64,000 bases of DNA from SZAS-103 sp036496805 (GCA_036496805.1 DASXKN010000035.1:62001-126000), one strand, 5' to 3'; shown: positions 31,393-40,804, counted from the stretch's first letter. Notes: a model not told the origin generated them from the sequence alone. Numbers and translations: made by a program.

Positions 31393-32073
31393 ATGCGCAT
31401 CCTCATCGTCGAAGACGATCCCCACACCGCTGCCTTCATCGCCAAGGGCCTGACCGAAGACGGGCACACCGTCGACCAGGCCGACAACGGCCGCGACGGC
31501 CTGTTCCTGGCCACCACCGAGACCTACGACGCCATCGTCCTCGACCGCATGCTGCCGGCGGTGGACGGCCTGACCGTGCTGCGCACCCTGCGCGGTGCAG
31601 GCAACGCCACTCCCGTACTGGTGCTGACCGCGCTCGGCGACGTCGACCATCGCGTCGAGGGCCTGCGTGCCGGCGCCGACGATTACCTTGTCAAGCCTTT
31701 CGCCTATGCCGAACTTTCCGCGCGCATCGACAGCCTGCTGCGTCGCCGCCAGTCCACCAGCGCCGAGACCACCGAGCTGCGCGTGGGCGACCTCGAACTG
31801 AACCTGCTCACCCGCGAGGCGCGGCGCGCCGGCAAGACCATCGAGCTGCAGCCGCGCGAGTTCCGCCTGCTCGAATACCTGATGCGCCAGGCCGAGCGCG
31901 TGGTCACCCGCACGATGCTGCTGGAGGCGGTGTGGGACTACCACTTCGATCCGCAGACCAATGTGATCGACGTCCACATCAGCCGCCTGCGCCAGAAGAT
32001 CGACCGCGGCCATCCCAAGCCGCTGCTGCATACGGTGCGTGGCGCCGGCTACCGCCTCGGCGTGCGTGAATAA
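31393..32073 (+). CDS. OmpR-family response regulator
   Basis: 226 residues from the ATG at 31393 with AAGGAGG upstream. The receiver (1-115) has IVEDD, the phospho-Asp in IVLDRML (near 51) and GADDYLVKPFAYAEL. The DNA-binding winged helix (130-226) reads LRVGDLELNLLTREARRAGKTIELQPREFRLLEYLMRQ to NVIDVHISRLRQKIDRG and VRGAGYRLG. It overlaps its kinase gene by 8 nt. It is a good candidate to bind the TTCCG direct repeat found upstream of both His-rich genes. Confidence 0.93.
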   Translation: MRILIVEDDPHTAAFIAKGLTEDGHTVDQADNGRDGLFLATTETYDAIVLDRMLPAVDGLTVLRTLRGAGNATPVLVLTALGDVDHRVEGLRAGADDYLVKPFAYAELSARIDSLLRRRQSTSAETTELRVGDLELNLLTREARRAGKTIELQPREFRLLEYLMRQAERVVTRTMLLEAVWDYHFDPQTNVIDVHISRLRQKIDRGHPKPLLHTVRGAGYRLGVRE

Positions 32074-33460
32074 GCTGCTCCGCGCGCTGACCGGACGTTC
32101 CACCAGCGCGCGCCTGGCGCTGGCGATCGGTGGACTGTTCCTGGTTTCCTACCTGCTGCTCGGCGCCGGCCTTTACTACGCGGTGTCGCAGATCTTCGCG
32201 CAGGACCTGCACGAGGTGATCCGCCTGGACGGCGCCGACCTTGTCGAGCTGTACCGCGAATCGGGTTATTCCGGCCTGCGCACCGAGATCGCCGAACGCA
32301 CCGCCGCGCCGGACGACGACAACGCGGTGTACGAACTGATCGGCCCGAACGGCCAGCTCGTCGCGGGCCAGTTCGCCAACCTGCCCGGATCGGCGCGCAG
32401 GAGCAGCGACGGCTGGGTCGAGTTCGACGAGCACAACGCGGATGGCCTCGTGCGCGTGGTCGCCAAGCTGCAGAAACTCAAGGACGGCAGCCTGCTGCTG
32501 ACCGGCCGGCGCAGCCACAACCAGGCGCGTTTCGAATCGCTGCTGAAGCGCACCTCGATCTACGCCCTGCTCGCCGCCGCGGTGCTGGGAGGACTGATCG
32601 GATGGATCGCCGCGCTGCTGGTCGAGCGGCGACTGGAGAGCACCTACGACATCACCCGTCGCGTCGGCGCCGGCGAACTGGCCCTGCGCATCCCCGAGGG
32701 CGAGAGCGACGATGCGTTCGCGCGCCTGGCGCGCCAGATCAACGCGATGCTCGACCGCATCCAGGAGCTGCTCGCCGGCGTGCGCCACGCGACCGACCAC
32801 ATCGCCCACGACCTGCGTACGCCGCTCACGCGCCTGCGCAACCGCCTCGAGGACATGCGCAGACGGCACGTGCCCGACGACCATGCTTCCGACGACGCGC
32901 TGGCGCTTGAACTCGAAGCGGCCACCGCCGAGACCGACCAGTTGCTGGCGACCTTCGGCGCCCTGCTGCGACTGACCCGTATCGAGGCGCAGACCGCGCG
33001 CGCCGACGATCCCGAGTTCGCGCTCGAGCCGGTGGTGCTCGATGCCGTCGAGCTGTACGCACCGATCGCCGGCGATCGCGACATCGCCCTCGACGTTCAC
33101 ACGTCGCCCTGCCGCCTGCGCGGCGACACCGACCAGTTGTTCCAGCTCATCGCCAACCTGCTCGACAACGCGTTCAAGTACGCGACGAGCGGAACCCGTG
33201 TGAGCCTGGGCCTGTTCGACGACGGCGAGGCCGTGCATTTGATCGTCGGCGACCACGGCGCCGGCATTCCCTCCCCCGACCGCGAGCGCGTGTTCGACCG
33301 CTTCGTGAGGCTGGAGGAGCACCGAGGATCGGCCGGCAGCGGCCTCGGCCTGAGCCTGGTGCGCGCGATCGTCCATCGCCACGGCGGCACCGTCACCCTC
33401 GAGGACAACACGCCCGGCCTGCGGGTCGTCGTGCGCATCCCGCATGGCATGACGACCTGA
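32066..33460 (+). CDS. Membrane sensor histidine kinase, partner of the OmpR-type regulator
   Basis: 464 residues from a GTG that overlaps the regulator gene by 8 nt. A first transmembrane helix (about 22-45), a periplasmic sensor of about 110 residues, a second helix (about 165-190), HAMP (RRLESTYDITRRVGAGELALRI), HisKA with ATDHIAHDLRTPLTRLRNRLED (phospho-His near 247), then an ATPase domain (NLLDNAFKYAT, VGDHGAGIP, GSGLGLSLVRAI). Classical EnvZ/RstB-type layout. It probably senses an envelope signal such as low pH or metals, given the Asr-like gene next door. Confidence 0.92.
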   Translation: MNKLLRALTGRSTSARLALAIGGLFLVSYLLLGAGLYYAVSQIFAQDLHEVIRLDGADLVELYRESGYSGLRTEIAERTAAPDDDNAVYELIGPNGQLVAGQFANLPGSARRSSDGWVEFDEHNADGLVRVVAKLQKLKDGSLLLTGRRSHNQARFESLLKRTSIYALLAAAVLGGLIGWIAALLVERRLESTYDITRRVGAGELALRIPEGESDDAFARLARQINAMLDRIQELLAGVRHATDHIAHDLRTPLTRLRNRLEDMRRRHVPDDHASDDALALELEAATAETDQLLATFGALLRLTRIEAQTARADDPEFALEPVVLDAVELYAPIAGDRDIALDVHTSPCRLRGDTDQLFQLIANLLDNAFKYATSGTRVSLGLFDDGEAVHLIVGDHGAGIPSPDRERVFDRFVRLEEHRGSAGSGLGLSLVRAIVHRHGGTVTLEDNTPGLRVVVRIPHGMTT

Positions 33461-33529
33461 GCGATCGTCCGCGGGACGCGCCCGTGCGCCGGGCTATACT
33501 CGTCCGCCCGCCGCAGCTCGCGTACTTCC

Positions 33530-34108
33530 ATGCTGTTGATGATCGACAACTACGACAGCTTCACCTACAACCTCGTGCAGTATTTCGGCGAGCTGGGGCA
33601 GGACGTGCAGGTGCTGCGCAACGACGCGATCGACGTGGCCGGCATCGAGAAGCTCGCGCCTTCGCGGATCGTGATCTCGCCGGGGCCGGGCACGCCCGAC
33701 GACGCCGGCGTGTCGCTGGAAATCATCGCGCGACTGGGTGATCGCATCCCGATCCTCGGCGTCTGCCTCGGTCACCAGGCGCTGGGCCAGGCCTTCGGCG
33801 CGAAGGTCGTGCGCGCGGGCCGGATCATGCACGGCAAGACCTCCCCCGTGCGCCACGGCGGCGCCGGCGTGTTCGCCGGGCTGCCCGATCCCTTCGAGGC
33901 CACGCGCTACCACTCGCTCGTCGTGGATTCGCAGGGGCTGCCCGATTGCCTGGAAGTCACCGCCTGGACCGAAGACGAAGACGGCGGCGTGGAAGCGATC
34001 ATGGGCCTGCGCCACAAGTCGCTGCGGGTGGAAGGCGTGCAGTTCCATCCCGAGTCGATCCTCACCCAGCACGGCCATGCCCTGCTGAAGAACTTCCTCG
34101 CGGGTTGA
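33530..34108 (+). CDS. trpG: Anthranilate synthase component II (glutamine amidotransferase)
   Basis: A 192-residue class I glutamine amidotransferase supplying ammonia to TrpE. Begins MLLMIDNYDSFTYNLVQYFGELG. The catalytic Cys is in GVCLGHQALGQAFG (near 79), with the His-Glu pair in GVQFHPESIL (near 170). Two bases separate it from trpD. The same type can also serve p-aminobenzoate synthase in amphibolic species. It starts the trpG-trpD-ABM-trpC operon. Confidence 0.97.
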   Translation: MLLMIDNYDSFTYNLVQYFGELGQDVQVLRNDAIDVAGIEKLAPSRIVISPGPGTPDDAGVSLEIIARLGDRIPILGVCLGHQALGQAFGAKVVRAGRIMHGKTSPVRHGGAGVFAGLPDPFEATRYHSLVVDSQGLPDCLEVTAWTEDEDGGVEAIMGLRHKSLRVEGVQFHPESILTQHGHALLKNFLAG

Positions 34109-34110
34109 GC

Positions 34111-35184
34111 ATGCCGATCACGCCCCAGGAAGCGCTCCAGCGCACCATCGAGCATCGCGAGATCTTCCACGACGAGATGGTCGACCTGATGCGCCAGATC
34201 ATGCGCGGCGAAGTCTCGCCGACGCTGGTCGCGGCGATCCTCGCCGGCCTGCGGGTGAAGAAGGAGACCGTGGGCGAGATCGCCGGCGCGGCCTCGGTGC
34301 TGCGCGAGTTCGCGGCGAAGGTGGAGGTGCCGGGCGACGGCTCGACCGTCGGCGCACTGGGCGGCGACGACAAACGACACCTCGTCGACATCGTCGGCAC
34401 CGGCGGCGACGGCGCCAACACCTTCAACATCTCCACCGCGAGCATGTTCGTCGCCGCGGCGGCGGGCGCGAAAGTGGCCAAGCACGGCAACCGCAGCGTG
34501 TCGTCGAAGTCGGGCAGCGCCGACGTGCTCGAAGCCCTCGGCGCGCGGATCGACCTGCAACCGGCGCAGGTCGCGCAGTGCCTGGCGCAGACCGGCCTGG
34601 CCTTCCTCTACGCGCCCAACCACCACCCGGCGATGAAGCACGTCGCCGCGGTGCGCCGCGAGCTGGGCGTGCGCACGCTGTTCAACATCCTCGGCCCGCT
34701 GGCCAATCCGGCCGGCGCACCGAACATCCTGATGGGCGTTTTCCATCCCGACCTGGTCGGCATCCAGGCGCGCGTGCTGCAGCGGCTCGGCGCGCGCCAC
34801 GCGCTGGTGGTGTGGGGACGCGACGGCATGGACGAGATCTCGCTCGGCGCCGCCACCCTGGTCGCCGAATTGCGCGACGGCGAGGTGAGCGAATACGAGA
34901 TCCACCCCGAGGATTTCGGAATACCGATGGCCGCCAGTCGCAACCTGCGCGTGGACGACGCGATCGGGTCGCGGGCGATGCTGCTCGACGCGCTCGGCAA
35001 CAAGCCGGGACTGCCGCGCGAGATCGTCGCGCTGAACGCCGGCGCGGCGCTGTACGCGGCCGACCTGGCACCGGGCATCGGCGAGGGCATCGTGATGGCG
35101 CGGCAGGCGCTCTCCAGTGGAGCGGCGCAGCGCAAGCTGGTGGAGTTCGTGCAGGCCACGCAGCGCCTCGGTGCGCCGTCCTGA
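34111..35184 (+). CDS. trpD: Anthranilate phosphoribosyltransferase
   Basis: 357 residues starting at the ATG just after trpG (the longer frame from 33946 lies inside trpG). Transfers the phosphoribosyl group to anthranilate. The PRPP site is GTGGDGANTFNISTAS (near 90-105), with KHGNRSVSSKSGSADVLEALG and the Asp-Glu metal site in WGRDGMDEISLGA. Full length for the family. Confidence 0.97.
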   Translation: MPITPQEALQRTIEHREIFHDEMVDLMRQIMRGEVSPTLVAAILAGLRVKKETVGEIAGAASVLREFAAKVEVPGDGSTVGALGGDDKRHLVDIVGTGGDGANTFNISTASMFVAAAAGAKVAKHGNRSVSSKSGSADVLEALGARIDLQPAQVAQCLAQTGLAFLYAPNHHPAMKHVAAVRRELGVRTLFNILGPLANPAGAPNILMGVFHPDLVGIQARVLQRLGARHALVVWGRDGMDEISLGAATLVAELRDGEVSEYEIHPEDFGIPMAASRNLRVDDAIGSRAMLLDALGNKPGLPREIVALNAGAALYAADLAPGIGEGIVMARQALSSGAAQRKLVEFVQATQRLGAPS

Positions 35185-35230
35185 TACGCTTGCGCCATCC
35201 GTCATCGAACGCATCTCGACAGGAGCCGCG

Positions 35231-35578
35231 ATGAGCACCGAGTCCTTCGCCAGCACACCCGAACCGCCGTACTACGCCGTGATCTTCTCCTCGCGGCGCA
35301 CCGACGAAGCCCCCGGCGGCTATACCGAAGCGGCCACGCGGATGATGGAACTGGCGGCGCAGCAGCCCGGCTTCCTCGGCGTGGAAACCGTGCGCGGCGC
35401 CGACGGCTTCGGCATCACCGTGAGCTACTGGCAAAGCGAGGAGGCGATCGCCGCCTGGAAGCACAATGGCGAGCACACCGCGGTGCGCCAGCGCGGCCGT
35501 CTGGAGTGGTACGAGCATTTCGAGATCCGCATCGCCAAGGTCGAGCGCGCCTACGCGGGTCCGCGCGCGGATCGCTGA
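35231..35578 (+). CDS. Antibiotic-biosynthesis-monooxygenase (ABM) domain protein in the trp operon
   Basis: 115 residues with an AGGAG ribosome-binding site. A single ferredoxin-like ABM-type domain: PPYYAVIFSSRRTDEAPGGYTEAATRMMELAAQQPGFLGVETV and GFGITVSYWQSEEAIAAWKHNGEHTAVRQRG. Such dimeric domains range from heme-degrading to quinol monooxygenases, and many have no known activity. It overlaps the trpC start by one base (TGATG), so it is translationally coupled between trpD and trpC. A role in tryptophan synthesis is not implied by sequence. Confidence 0.82.
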   Translation: MSTESFASTPEPPYYAVIFSSRRTDEAPGGYTEAATRMMELAAQQPGFLGVETVRGADGFGITVSYWQSEEAIAAWKHNGEHTAVRQRGRLEWYEHFEIRIAKVERAYAGPRADR

Positions 35579-36369
35579 TGGCCGACGTGCTGCACAGGAT
35601 CCTCGCGCGCAAGGCCGAGGAGGTCGCCGAGCGCGCGGCGCGCGTGCCGCTGCGCGAACTGGTCGCGCGCTGCGCCGACCTGCCCGAGCCGCGTGGTTTC
35701 GCCGACGCGATCGAGGCATGCATCGCGCAGGGCCGGGCGGCGGTGATCGCCGAGGTCAAGAAGGCCAGCCCGAGCAAGGGCGTGATCCGCGCCGACTTCG
35801 ATCCGGCCGCGATCGCGCGCAGCTACGAGGCCGGTGGTGCGGCCTGCCTGTCGGTGCTGACCGACGTGGATTTTTTCCAGGGCGCCGATGAATACCTGGT
35901 CGCCGCGCGAGCGAGCTGCGCGCTGCCCGCGCTGCGCAAGGATTTCGTGATCGACCCGTACCAGGTGCACGAGGCGCGCGCGCTCGGCGCCGACTGCATC
36001 CTGCTGATCGTCGCGGCGCTGGAGGACGATGCGCTCATGGAGCTGTCGCTGCTCGCGTCCGAACTGGACCTCGACGTGCTCGTCGAAACCCATGATGCCG
36101 AAGAACTCGAACGCGCCCTCGACGTGCCTTCGCGCCTGATCGGCGTGAACAACCGCAACCTGCGCACGTTCGATGTCTCGCTCGACACCACCCTGGCGCT
36201 GCGCGACCACGTGCCTCCCGACCGCATCCTCGTCACCGAAAGCGGCATCGCGACGCGGGCCGACGTGGCGCGGATGCGCGCGGCGGACGTGCAGGCCTTC
36301 CTCGTCGGCGAAACCTTCATGCGCGCCACCGATCCGGGCGCCGCGCTGCGCGAGCTGTTCGCGGATTGA
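35578..36369 (+). CDS. trpC: Indole-3-glycerol-phosphate synthase
   Basis: A 263-residue TIM barrel that cyclises CdRP to indole-3-glycerol phosphate. MADVLHRILARKAEEVAER, VIAEVKKASPSKGVIRADFDP (catalytic Lys, near 60), LRKDFVIDPYQVHEARALGADCILLI, VETHDAEELERAL, IGVNNRNLRTF and TESGI are all present. Monofunctional, not fused to trpF. trpF, trpB and trpA are not in the window. Confidence 0.97.
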   Translation: MADVLHRILARKAEEVAERAARVPLRELVARCADLPEPRGFADAIEACIAQGRAAVIAEVKKASPSKGVIRADFDPAAIARSYEAGGAACLSVLTDVDFFQGADEYLVAARASCALPALRKDFVIDPYQVHEARALGADCILLIVAALEDDALMELSLLASELDLDVLVETHDAEELERALDVPSRLIGVNNRNLRTFDVSLDTTLALRDHVPPDRILVTESGIATRADVARMRAADVQAFLVGETFMRATDPGAALRELFAD

Positions 36370-36373
36370 AGCC

Positions 36374-36829
36374 TCAGGCGTCGCCCAACCGCTTCACGAA
36401 GCGCATCGAGCCGTCGCTGTAGCCACGGGCGCGGTAGAAGGCGTGCGCGTTCTCGCGGTGCGCCGCGCTGGTGACCTCGATGCGCGCCGCGCCGGCCTGG
36501 CGCGCCCAGGACTCGGCGGCCTGCAGCAGCTCGCGGCCGATGCCCTCGCCCTGGTGCTCGGTCGCGACGACCAGGGCGGTGATGCGGCAGGTGCGCGCGC
36601 CCAGCGGCAGGTAATACATCAGGTCGAGCGCGAGCAGGCCGCACAGGTGACCGTCGCGCTCGGCGACCAGCAGGGCCTGGTCGTGCTCGCCGGCGATCGT
36701 GCCCATGCGCGCGAGGGCTTCATCGGGCAGGCAGGGATAGCCGAGCAGGGTGATCAGCGAGGCGATGTCGGAGGCATCGCCGTTGCGCGCGGTGCGGACG
36801 TGGACCACGGTATCGGCAGGCGAGGGCAT
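36374..36829 (-). CDS. GNAT-family N-acetyltransferase
   Basis: 151 residues with the acetyl-CoA-binding motif CRITALVVATEHQGEGIGRELLQAAESWARQAGAARIEVTS (Q/RxxGxG/A, near 80-105) and the closing HAFYRARGYSDGSMRFVKRL strand. It acetylates an unknown amine. It ends 4 bp past the trpC stop on the opposite strand and lies 11 bp downstream of clp, so it is probably the second gene of a clp transcript read leftward. Confidence 0.87.
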   Translation of the reverse strand: MPSPADTVVHVRTARNGDASDIASLITLLGYPCLPDEALARMGTIAGEHDQALLVAERDGHLCGLLALDLMYYLPLGARTCRITALVVATEHQGEGIGRELLQAAESWARQAGAARIEVTSAAHRENAHAFYRARGYSDGSMRFVKRLGDA

Positions 36830-36840
36830 GTCGCCCCTCC

Positions 36841-37554
36841 TCAGTTCTTCGCGTCGTCGCGCGTCGCCCGGTAGATCACGATGGTCTTGCCGCGCGCGTG
36901 CAGCAGCTTCTCCGCCTGCATCTGCTTGAGCACGCGGCCGGCCATCTCGCGCGAGCAGCCGGCGATGCGCGCCAGCTCCTGGCGGGAGACGCGGATCTGG
37001 GTGCCTTCGGGATGGCTGAGCGCCTCGGGTTCATCGCACAGGTCGAGCAGGGTGCGCAGGATGCGGCCGCTGACGTCCATGAAAGCCAGGCGGCTGGCCT
37101 TGCGGCTGGTGTCGAGCAGGCGCTTGGCGAGCTGCGAGGCGATCGCGTACATCAGGCGCGGGCACTCGGTCGCCAGCGGGCCATGGAACAGTGCGAGCAG
37201 GCGTTCGTAGCTGATCTCGGCCAGCTCGACCGGGCTGCGCGTGCGCAGCAGCACCTCGCGGTGGTCGGTCTTCACGAACAGGCCGAGCTCGCCGATGAAG
37301 TCGCCGGCGTTGAGGTAGGACAGCACCAGCTCGCGGCCGTCGGCTTCCTCGCTGATGATCGACAGGGTGCCGCTGACCACGTAGTGCAGGGTGTCGGCCG
37401 GATCGCCCGGACGGAACACGTCGGTGCGGTTCGGATAGCGGTGGCGGTGGCAGTAGCCGAGAAAATGCTCCAGCGTGTTCGCATCGGGCGCGAGCTCGGA
37501 GGACATCAACGGACGCAGCAGGGCATGCGGCATCAAGGTGGAGACTCTGGCCAT
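36841..37554 (-). CDS. clp: CRP-like global regulator Clp
   Basis: 237 residues from the ATG at 37554 (ATG at 37533 is an alternative). Cyclic-nucleotide-binding beta roll: RYPNRTDVFRPGDPADTLHYVVSGTLSIISEEADGRELVLSYLNAGDFIGELGLF. Dimer helix and winged HTH: RKASRLAFMDVSGRILRTLLDL and IRVSRQELARIAGCSREMAGRVLKQMQAEKLLHARGKTIVIYR. In Xanthomonas and Lysobacter, Clp controls virulence, extracellular enzymes and antibiotics, and its DNA binding is inhibited by cyclic di-GMP. It is divergent from speD, a conserved Xanthomonad arrangement. Confidence 0.95.
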   Translation of the reverse strand: MARVSTLMPHALLRPLMSSELAPDANTLEHFLGYCHRHRYPNRTDVFRPGDPADTLHYVVSGTLSIISEEADGRELVLSYLNAGDFIGELGLFVKTDHREVLLRTRSPVELAEISYERLLALFHGPLATECPRLMYAIASQLAKRLLDTSRKASRLAFMDVSGRILRTLLDLCDEPEALSHPEGTQIRVSRQELARIAGCSREMAGRVLKQMQAEKLLHARGKTIVIYRATRDDAKN

Positions 37555-37690
37555 GGTCGCTCGTCGGTCTGTCGGCTGAACAGGCGGCAGCTTAGGCCCA
37601 GCCGGGCCGCAGGGCAACGCGTCACTTGCATCGCCGCCGCTTTGACCGATAATCGCGGCCCGAATCGCCCTGTTTGGTCGGAGAAGCCCC

Positions 37691-38512
37691 GTGGTCAAGC
37701 CACTGCCGCGCCTGAAGCTCCAGGGCTTCAACAACCTCACCAAGTCGCTGTCGTTCAACATCTACGACATCTGCTACGCGATCAGCGACGATCAGCGCCA
37801 GCGCTACATCGAGTACATCGATGAGGCTTACAACGCCGATCGCCTGACCCAGATCCTGACCGACGTGGCCGAGATCATCGGCGCCAACATCCTCAACGTC
37901 GCCCGCCAGGACTACGACCCGCAGGGCGCCTCGGTCACGATCCTGATCTCCGAGGAACCGGTCATCGACCGCAAGGACGTCGGCTCGGAGGCGATCAGCG
38001 GCGCGATGCGCGAGCACACCGGCGAGGCCAGCGTGGTCGCGCACATGGACAAGAGCCACATCACCGTCCACACCTATCCGGAAACCCATCCGCAGAACGG
38101 CATCGCGACCTTCCGGGCCGACATCGACGTGGCCACCTGCGGCGTGATCTCGCCGTTGAAGGCCCTCAACTACCTGATCGAGAGCTTCGAGTCGGACATC
38201 GTGGTCTGCGACTACCGCGTGCGCGGCTTCACCCGCGACGTGAAGGGCAAGAAGCACTACATCGACCACAAGATCAACTCGATCCAGGACTTCCTCTCGA
38301 AGACGCACCGCGCGCACTACGAGATGATCGACGTGAACGTGTACCAGGAGAACCTCTTCCACACCAAGATGCACGTGAAGGAGTTCGACCTCGACACCTA
38401 CCTGTTCGAGGAAAAGGCCAAGAACCTCTCGTTCAAGGAGCGCCTGCGCATCGAGGCGCAGCTCAAGCGCGAGATCGAGGAACTGTTCCACGGCCGCAAC
38501 CTGGTCGATTGA
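37691..38512 (+). CDS. speD: S-adenosylmethionine decarboxylase proenzyme
   Basis: 273 residues from a GTG, close to the 264 of E. coli SpeD. The self-cleavage site AHMDKSHITVHTYPE (Lys-Ser, near 121) yields the pyruvoyl group. FRADIDVATCGVISPLKALNYLIESFESDIVVCDYRVRGFTRD and DVNVYQENLFHTKMHVKEFDL are nearly identical to the enterobacterial enzyme. It makes the aminopropyl donor for spermidine; no speE lies next to it. Confidence 0.97.
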   Translation: MVKPLPRLKLQGFNNLTKSLSFNIYDICYAISDDQRQRYIEYIDEAYNADRLTQILTDVAEIIGANILNVARQDYDPQGASVTILISEEPVIDRKDVGSEAISGAMREHTGEASVVAHMDKSHITVHTYPETHPQNGIATFRADIDVATCGVISPLKALNYLIESFESDIVVCDYRVRGFTRDVKGKKHYIDHKINSIQDFLSKTHRAHYEMIDVNVYQENLFHTKMHVKEFDLDTYLFEEKAKNLSFKERLRIEAQLKREIEELFHGRNLVD

Positions 38513-38696
38513 TCCGGGGCCGGGCGGCCTGCGAGGGCCGCGGGCGCCCGCCCGCGCTTCCGGCACCCCGTTCCCCATCCCCGCCGGCAGGACTTCTGGC
38601 CCATTCCCGCGCCGGCCTGACCTGCTAGCGTCCATGGTCGCCGCGGCCATGGCCGCTTTCCGCGCGCAGCCGCGCCCACTTTTCCGAGGACCTCCC

Positions 38697-40715
38697 ATGA
38701 AACGCACCATCGTCGTCGCCATCGGCTTGTGCCTGCTGTCCGGCATCGCGGGGGCGGCCACGCCACCGACCTCGGGGCTGAATGCCGCCGACATGGACAA
38801 GTCCGTGCGCGCGCAGGACGACCTCTACCAGCACATCAACGGCCACTGGCTGGCGACCACCCAGATACCGGCGGACAAGGCCACCTACGGCGTGTTCGAC
38901 ATGCTGTACGACAAGTCGCTCGCTGACGTGCGCAGCATCATCGAGGACGCGCAGAAAGCGCCGCACAACGACGGCGAGCGCAAGATCGGCGACTTCTACG
39001 CCAGCTTCATGGACGAGGGCCACCTCGAGACCCTGGGCCTGAAGCCGCTGCAGCCCGAGCTCGATCGCATCGACGCGATGAAGGGCACCGACGACCTGCC
39101 GGCCCTGATCGCCCACTTCGGCCTGGTCGGCATCGACGCGCCCTTCGGCGGCAACGTGCACCAGGACAACAAGGATTCGACCAAGTACGTCGTCGATTTC
39201 GGCCAGAGCGGCCTGGGCCTGCCCGACCGCGACTACTACCTCAAGGACGACGACGCCAAGCTCAAGGGTTTCCGCGACCAGTACGTCGGTCACGTCGAGC
39301 GCATGCTGGCGCTGTCCGGCGACGCCAACGCCAAGGCCGACGCGGCCAGCGTGCTCGCGCTCGAAACCTCGCTGGCGAAGGTGCAGTGGAGCAAGGTCGA
39401 GAACCGCGACCCGGTCAAGGTCTACAACAAGGTCATGCTCGCCGACCTGCCGGCGCTGATGCCGGGCTTCGACTGGAAGGCCTACCTCGCCGACGCGCGC
39501 GTGGCCGGCAAGGTCGACTACGTGATCGTCAGCCAGCCGAGCTACTTCAAGGGCCTGGCCGATATCATCAGGAACACGCCGGTGCCGGTGTGGAAGGCGT
39601 ACTTCCGCTGGCATGCACTGCACGCCGCCGCGCCCTACCTGAGCAAGGCCTACGTCGACGAGAACTTCGCCTTCTACGGCACCGTCCTGCGCGGCGTCCC
39701 GCAGAACCGTCCGCGCTGGCAGCGCGGCGTGCGCCTGCTCGACGGCACGATCGGCGAACAGCTCGGCCAGGTCTACGTCTCGCGCTACTTCCCGCCCGCG
39801 AGCAAGGCGCGCGTGACCGAACTGGTGCACAACCTGCTCGCCGCCTACAAGCAGAGCATCGACACCCTCGACTGGATGAGCCCGGCGACCAAGCAGCAGG
39901 CCCTGGCCAAGCTGTCGATGTACATGCTCAAGCTGGGCTACCCGGACAAGTGGCGCGACTACTCGGCGCTGCGCATCGACCGCGACGACCTGCTCGGCAA
40001 CGTCGCGCGCGCCAGCGAGTTCGAGTACATGCGCAACATCAACAAGCTCGGCCAGCCGATCGACCGCAGCGAGTGGGGCATGAACCCGCAGACGATCAAC
40101 GCCTACTACAACCCGGAAATGAACGAGATCGTGTTCCCGGCCGCGATCCTGCAGCCGCCGTTCTTCGACCCGAAAGCCGACGACGCGGTCAACTACGGCG
40201 CGATCGGCGCGGTGATCGGCCACGAGATCAGCCACGGTTTCGACGACCAGGGTTCGCAGTACGACGGCAGCGGCAACCTGCACGACTGGTGGACGAAGGA
40301 CGACCACACCAAGTTCGCCGCCAAGACCAAGGCGCTGGTGGACGAGTACGCGGCGTTCGAGCCGGTCAAGGGCTACCACCTCAACGGCGAGCTGACCCTC
40401 GGCGAGAACATCGCCGACAACTCCGGCCTGGCGATCGCCTACAAGGCGTACAAGATCTCGCTGCACGGCCAGAAGTCGCCGGTGATCGACGGCATGACCG
40501 GCGAGCAGCGCTTCTACGCCGGCTTCGCCCAGGTGTGGCGCGAGAAGATGCGCGACAACGCGATGATCGAGCAGATCAAGTCCAACGAGCACTCGATCCC
40601 GATCGACCGCGTGCTCGGCACGGTGGTCAACCAGCCCGGCTTCTACGATGCGTTCGGGGTCAAGCCCGGCGACCGGATGTACGTCGCGCCGGACAAGCGC
40701 GTCATCATCTGGTGA
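38697..40715 (+). CDS. pepO: M13-family zinc metallopeptidase (PepO/neprilysin-like), exported
   Basis: 672 residues with a signal peptide (MKRTIVVAIGLCLLSGIAGAA) and GAGGA upstream of the ATG. Zinc site HEISHGFDDQGSQYD (HExxH near 506) and third-ligand motif ENIADNSGL (near 570). The N-terminal lid (DLYQHINGHWL, ADKATYGVFDMLYDKS) and C-terminal domain (RVLGTVVNQPGFYDAFGVKPGDRMY...W) are complete. It degrades peptides in the periplasm. Many Xanthomonadaceae carry several paralogues. Confidence 0.95.
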   Translation: MKRTIVVAIGLCLLSGIAGAATPPTSGLNAADMDKSVRAQDDLYQHINGHWLATTQIPADKATYGVFDMLYDKSLADVRSIIEDAQKAPHNDGERKIGDFYASFMDEGHLETLGLKPLQPELDRIDAMKGTDDLPALIAHFGLVGIDAPFGGNVHQDNKDSTKYVVDFGQSGLGLPDRDYYLKDDDAKLKGFRDQYVGHVERMLALSGDANAKADAASVLALETSLAKVQWSKVENRDPVKVYNKVMLADLPALMPGFDWKAYLADARVAGKVDYVIVSQPSYFKGLADIIRNTPVPVWKAYFRWHALHAAAPYLSKAYVDENFAFYGTVLRGVPQNRPRWQRGVRLLDGTIGEQLGQVYVSRYFPPASKARVTELVHNLLAAYKQSIDTLDWMSPATKQQALAKLSMYMLKLGYPDKWRDYSALRIDRDDLLGNVARASEFEYMRNINKLGQPIDRSEWGMNPQTINAYYNPEMNEIVFPAAILQPPFFDPKADDAVNYGAIGAVIGHEISHGFDDQGSQYDGSGNLHDWWTKDDHTKFAAKTKALVDEYAAFEPVKGYHLNGELTLGENIADNSGLAIAYKAYKISLHGQKSPVIDGMTGEQRFYAGFAQVWREKMRDNAMIEQIKSNEHSIPIDRVLGTVVNQPGFYDAFGVKPGDRMYVAPDKRVIIW

Positions 40716-40770
40716 TGATTCGGGTGGTGAGGTTCGGGTGGTGAGGTTCGCGGATTGTGGTGTGGAAAGA

Positions 40771-40797
40771 AAAAAGCCGGCCTCGTGCCGGCTTTTT
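40771..40797 (+). terminator. Intrinsic terminator after the M13 peptidase
   Basis: AAAAAGCCGGC pairs with GCCGGCTTTTT around CTCGT, with T-rich sequence after it and A-rich sequence before it. Because the flanks are symmetric, it may also stop leftward transcripts from coq7. Confidence 0.9.
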
Positions 40798-40804
40798 CTT
40801 GGGC

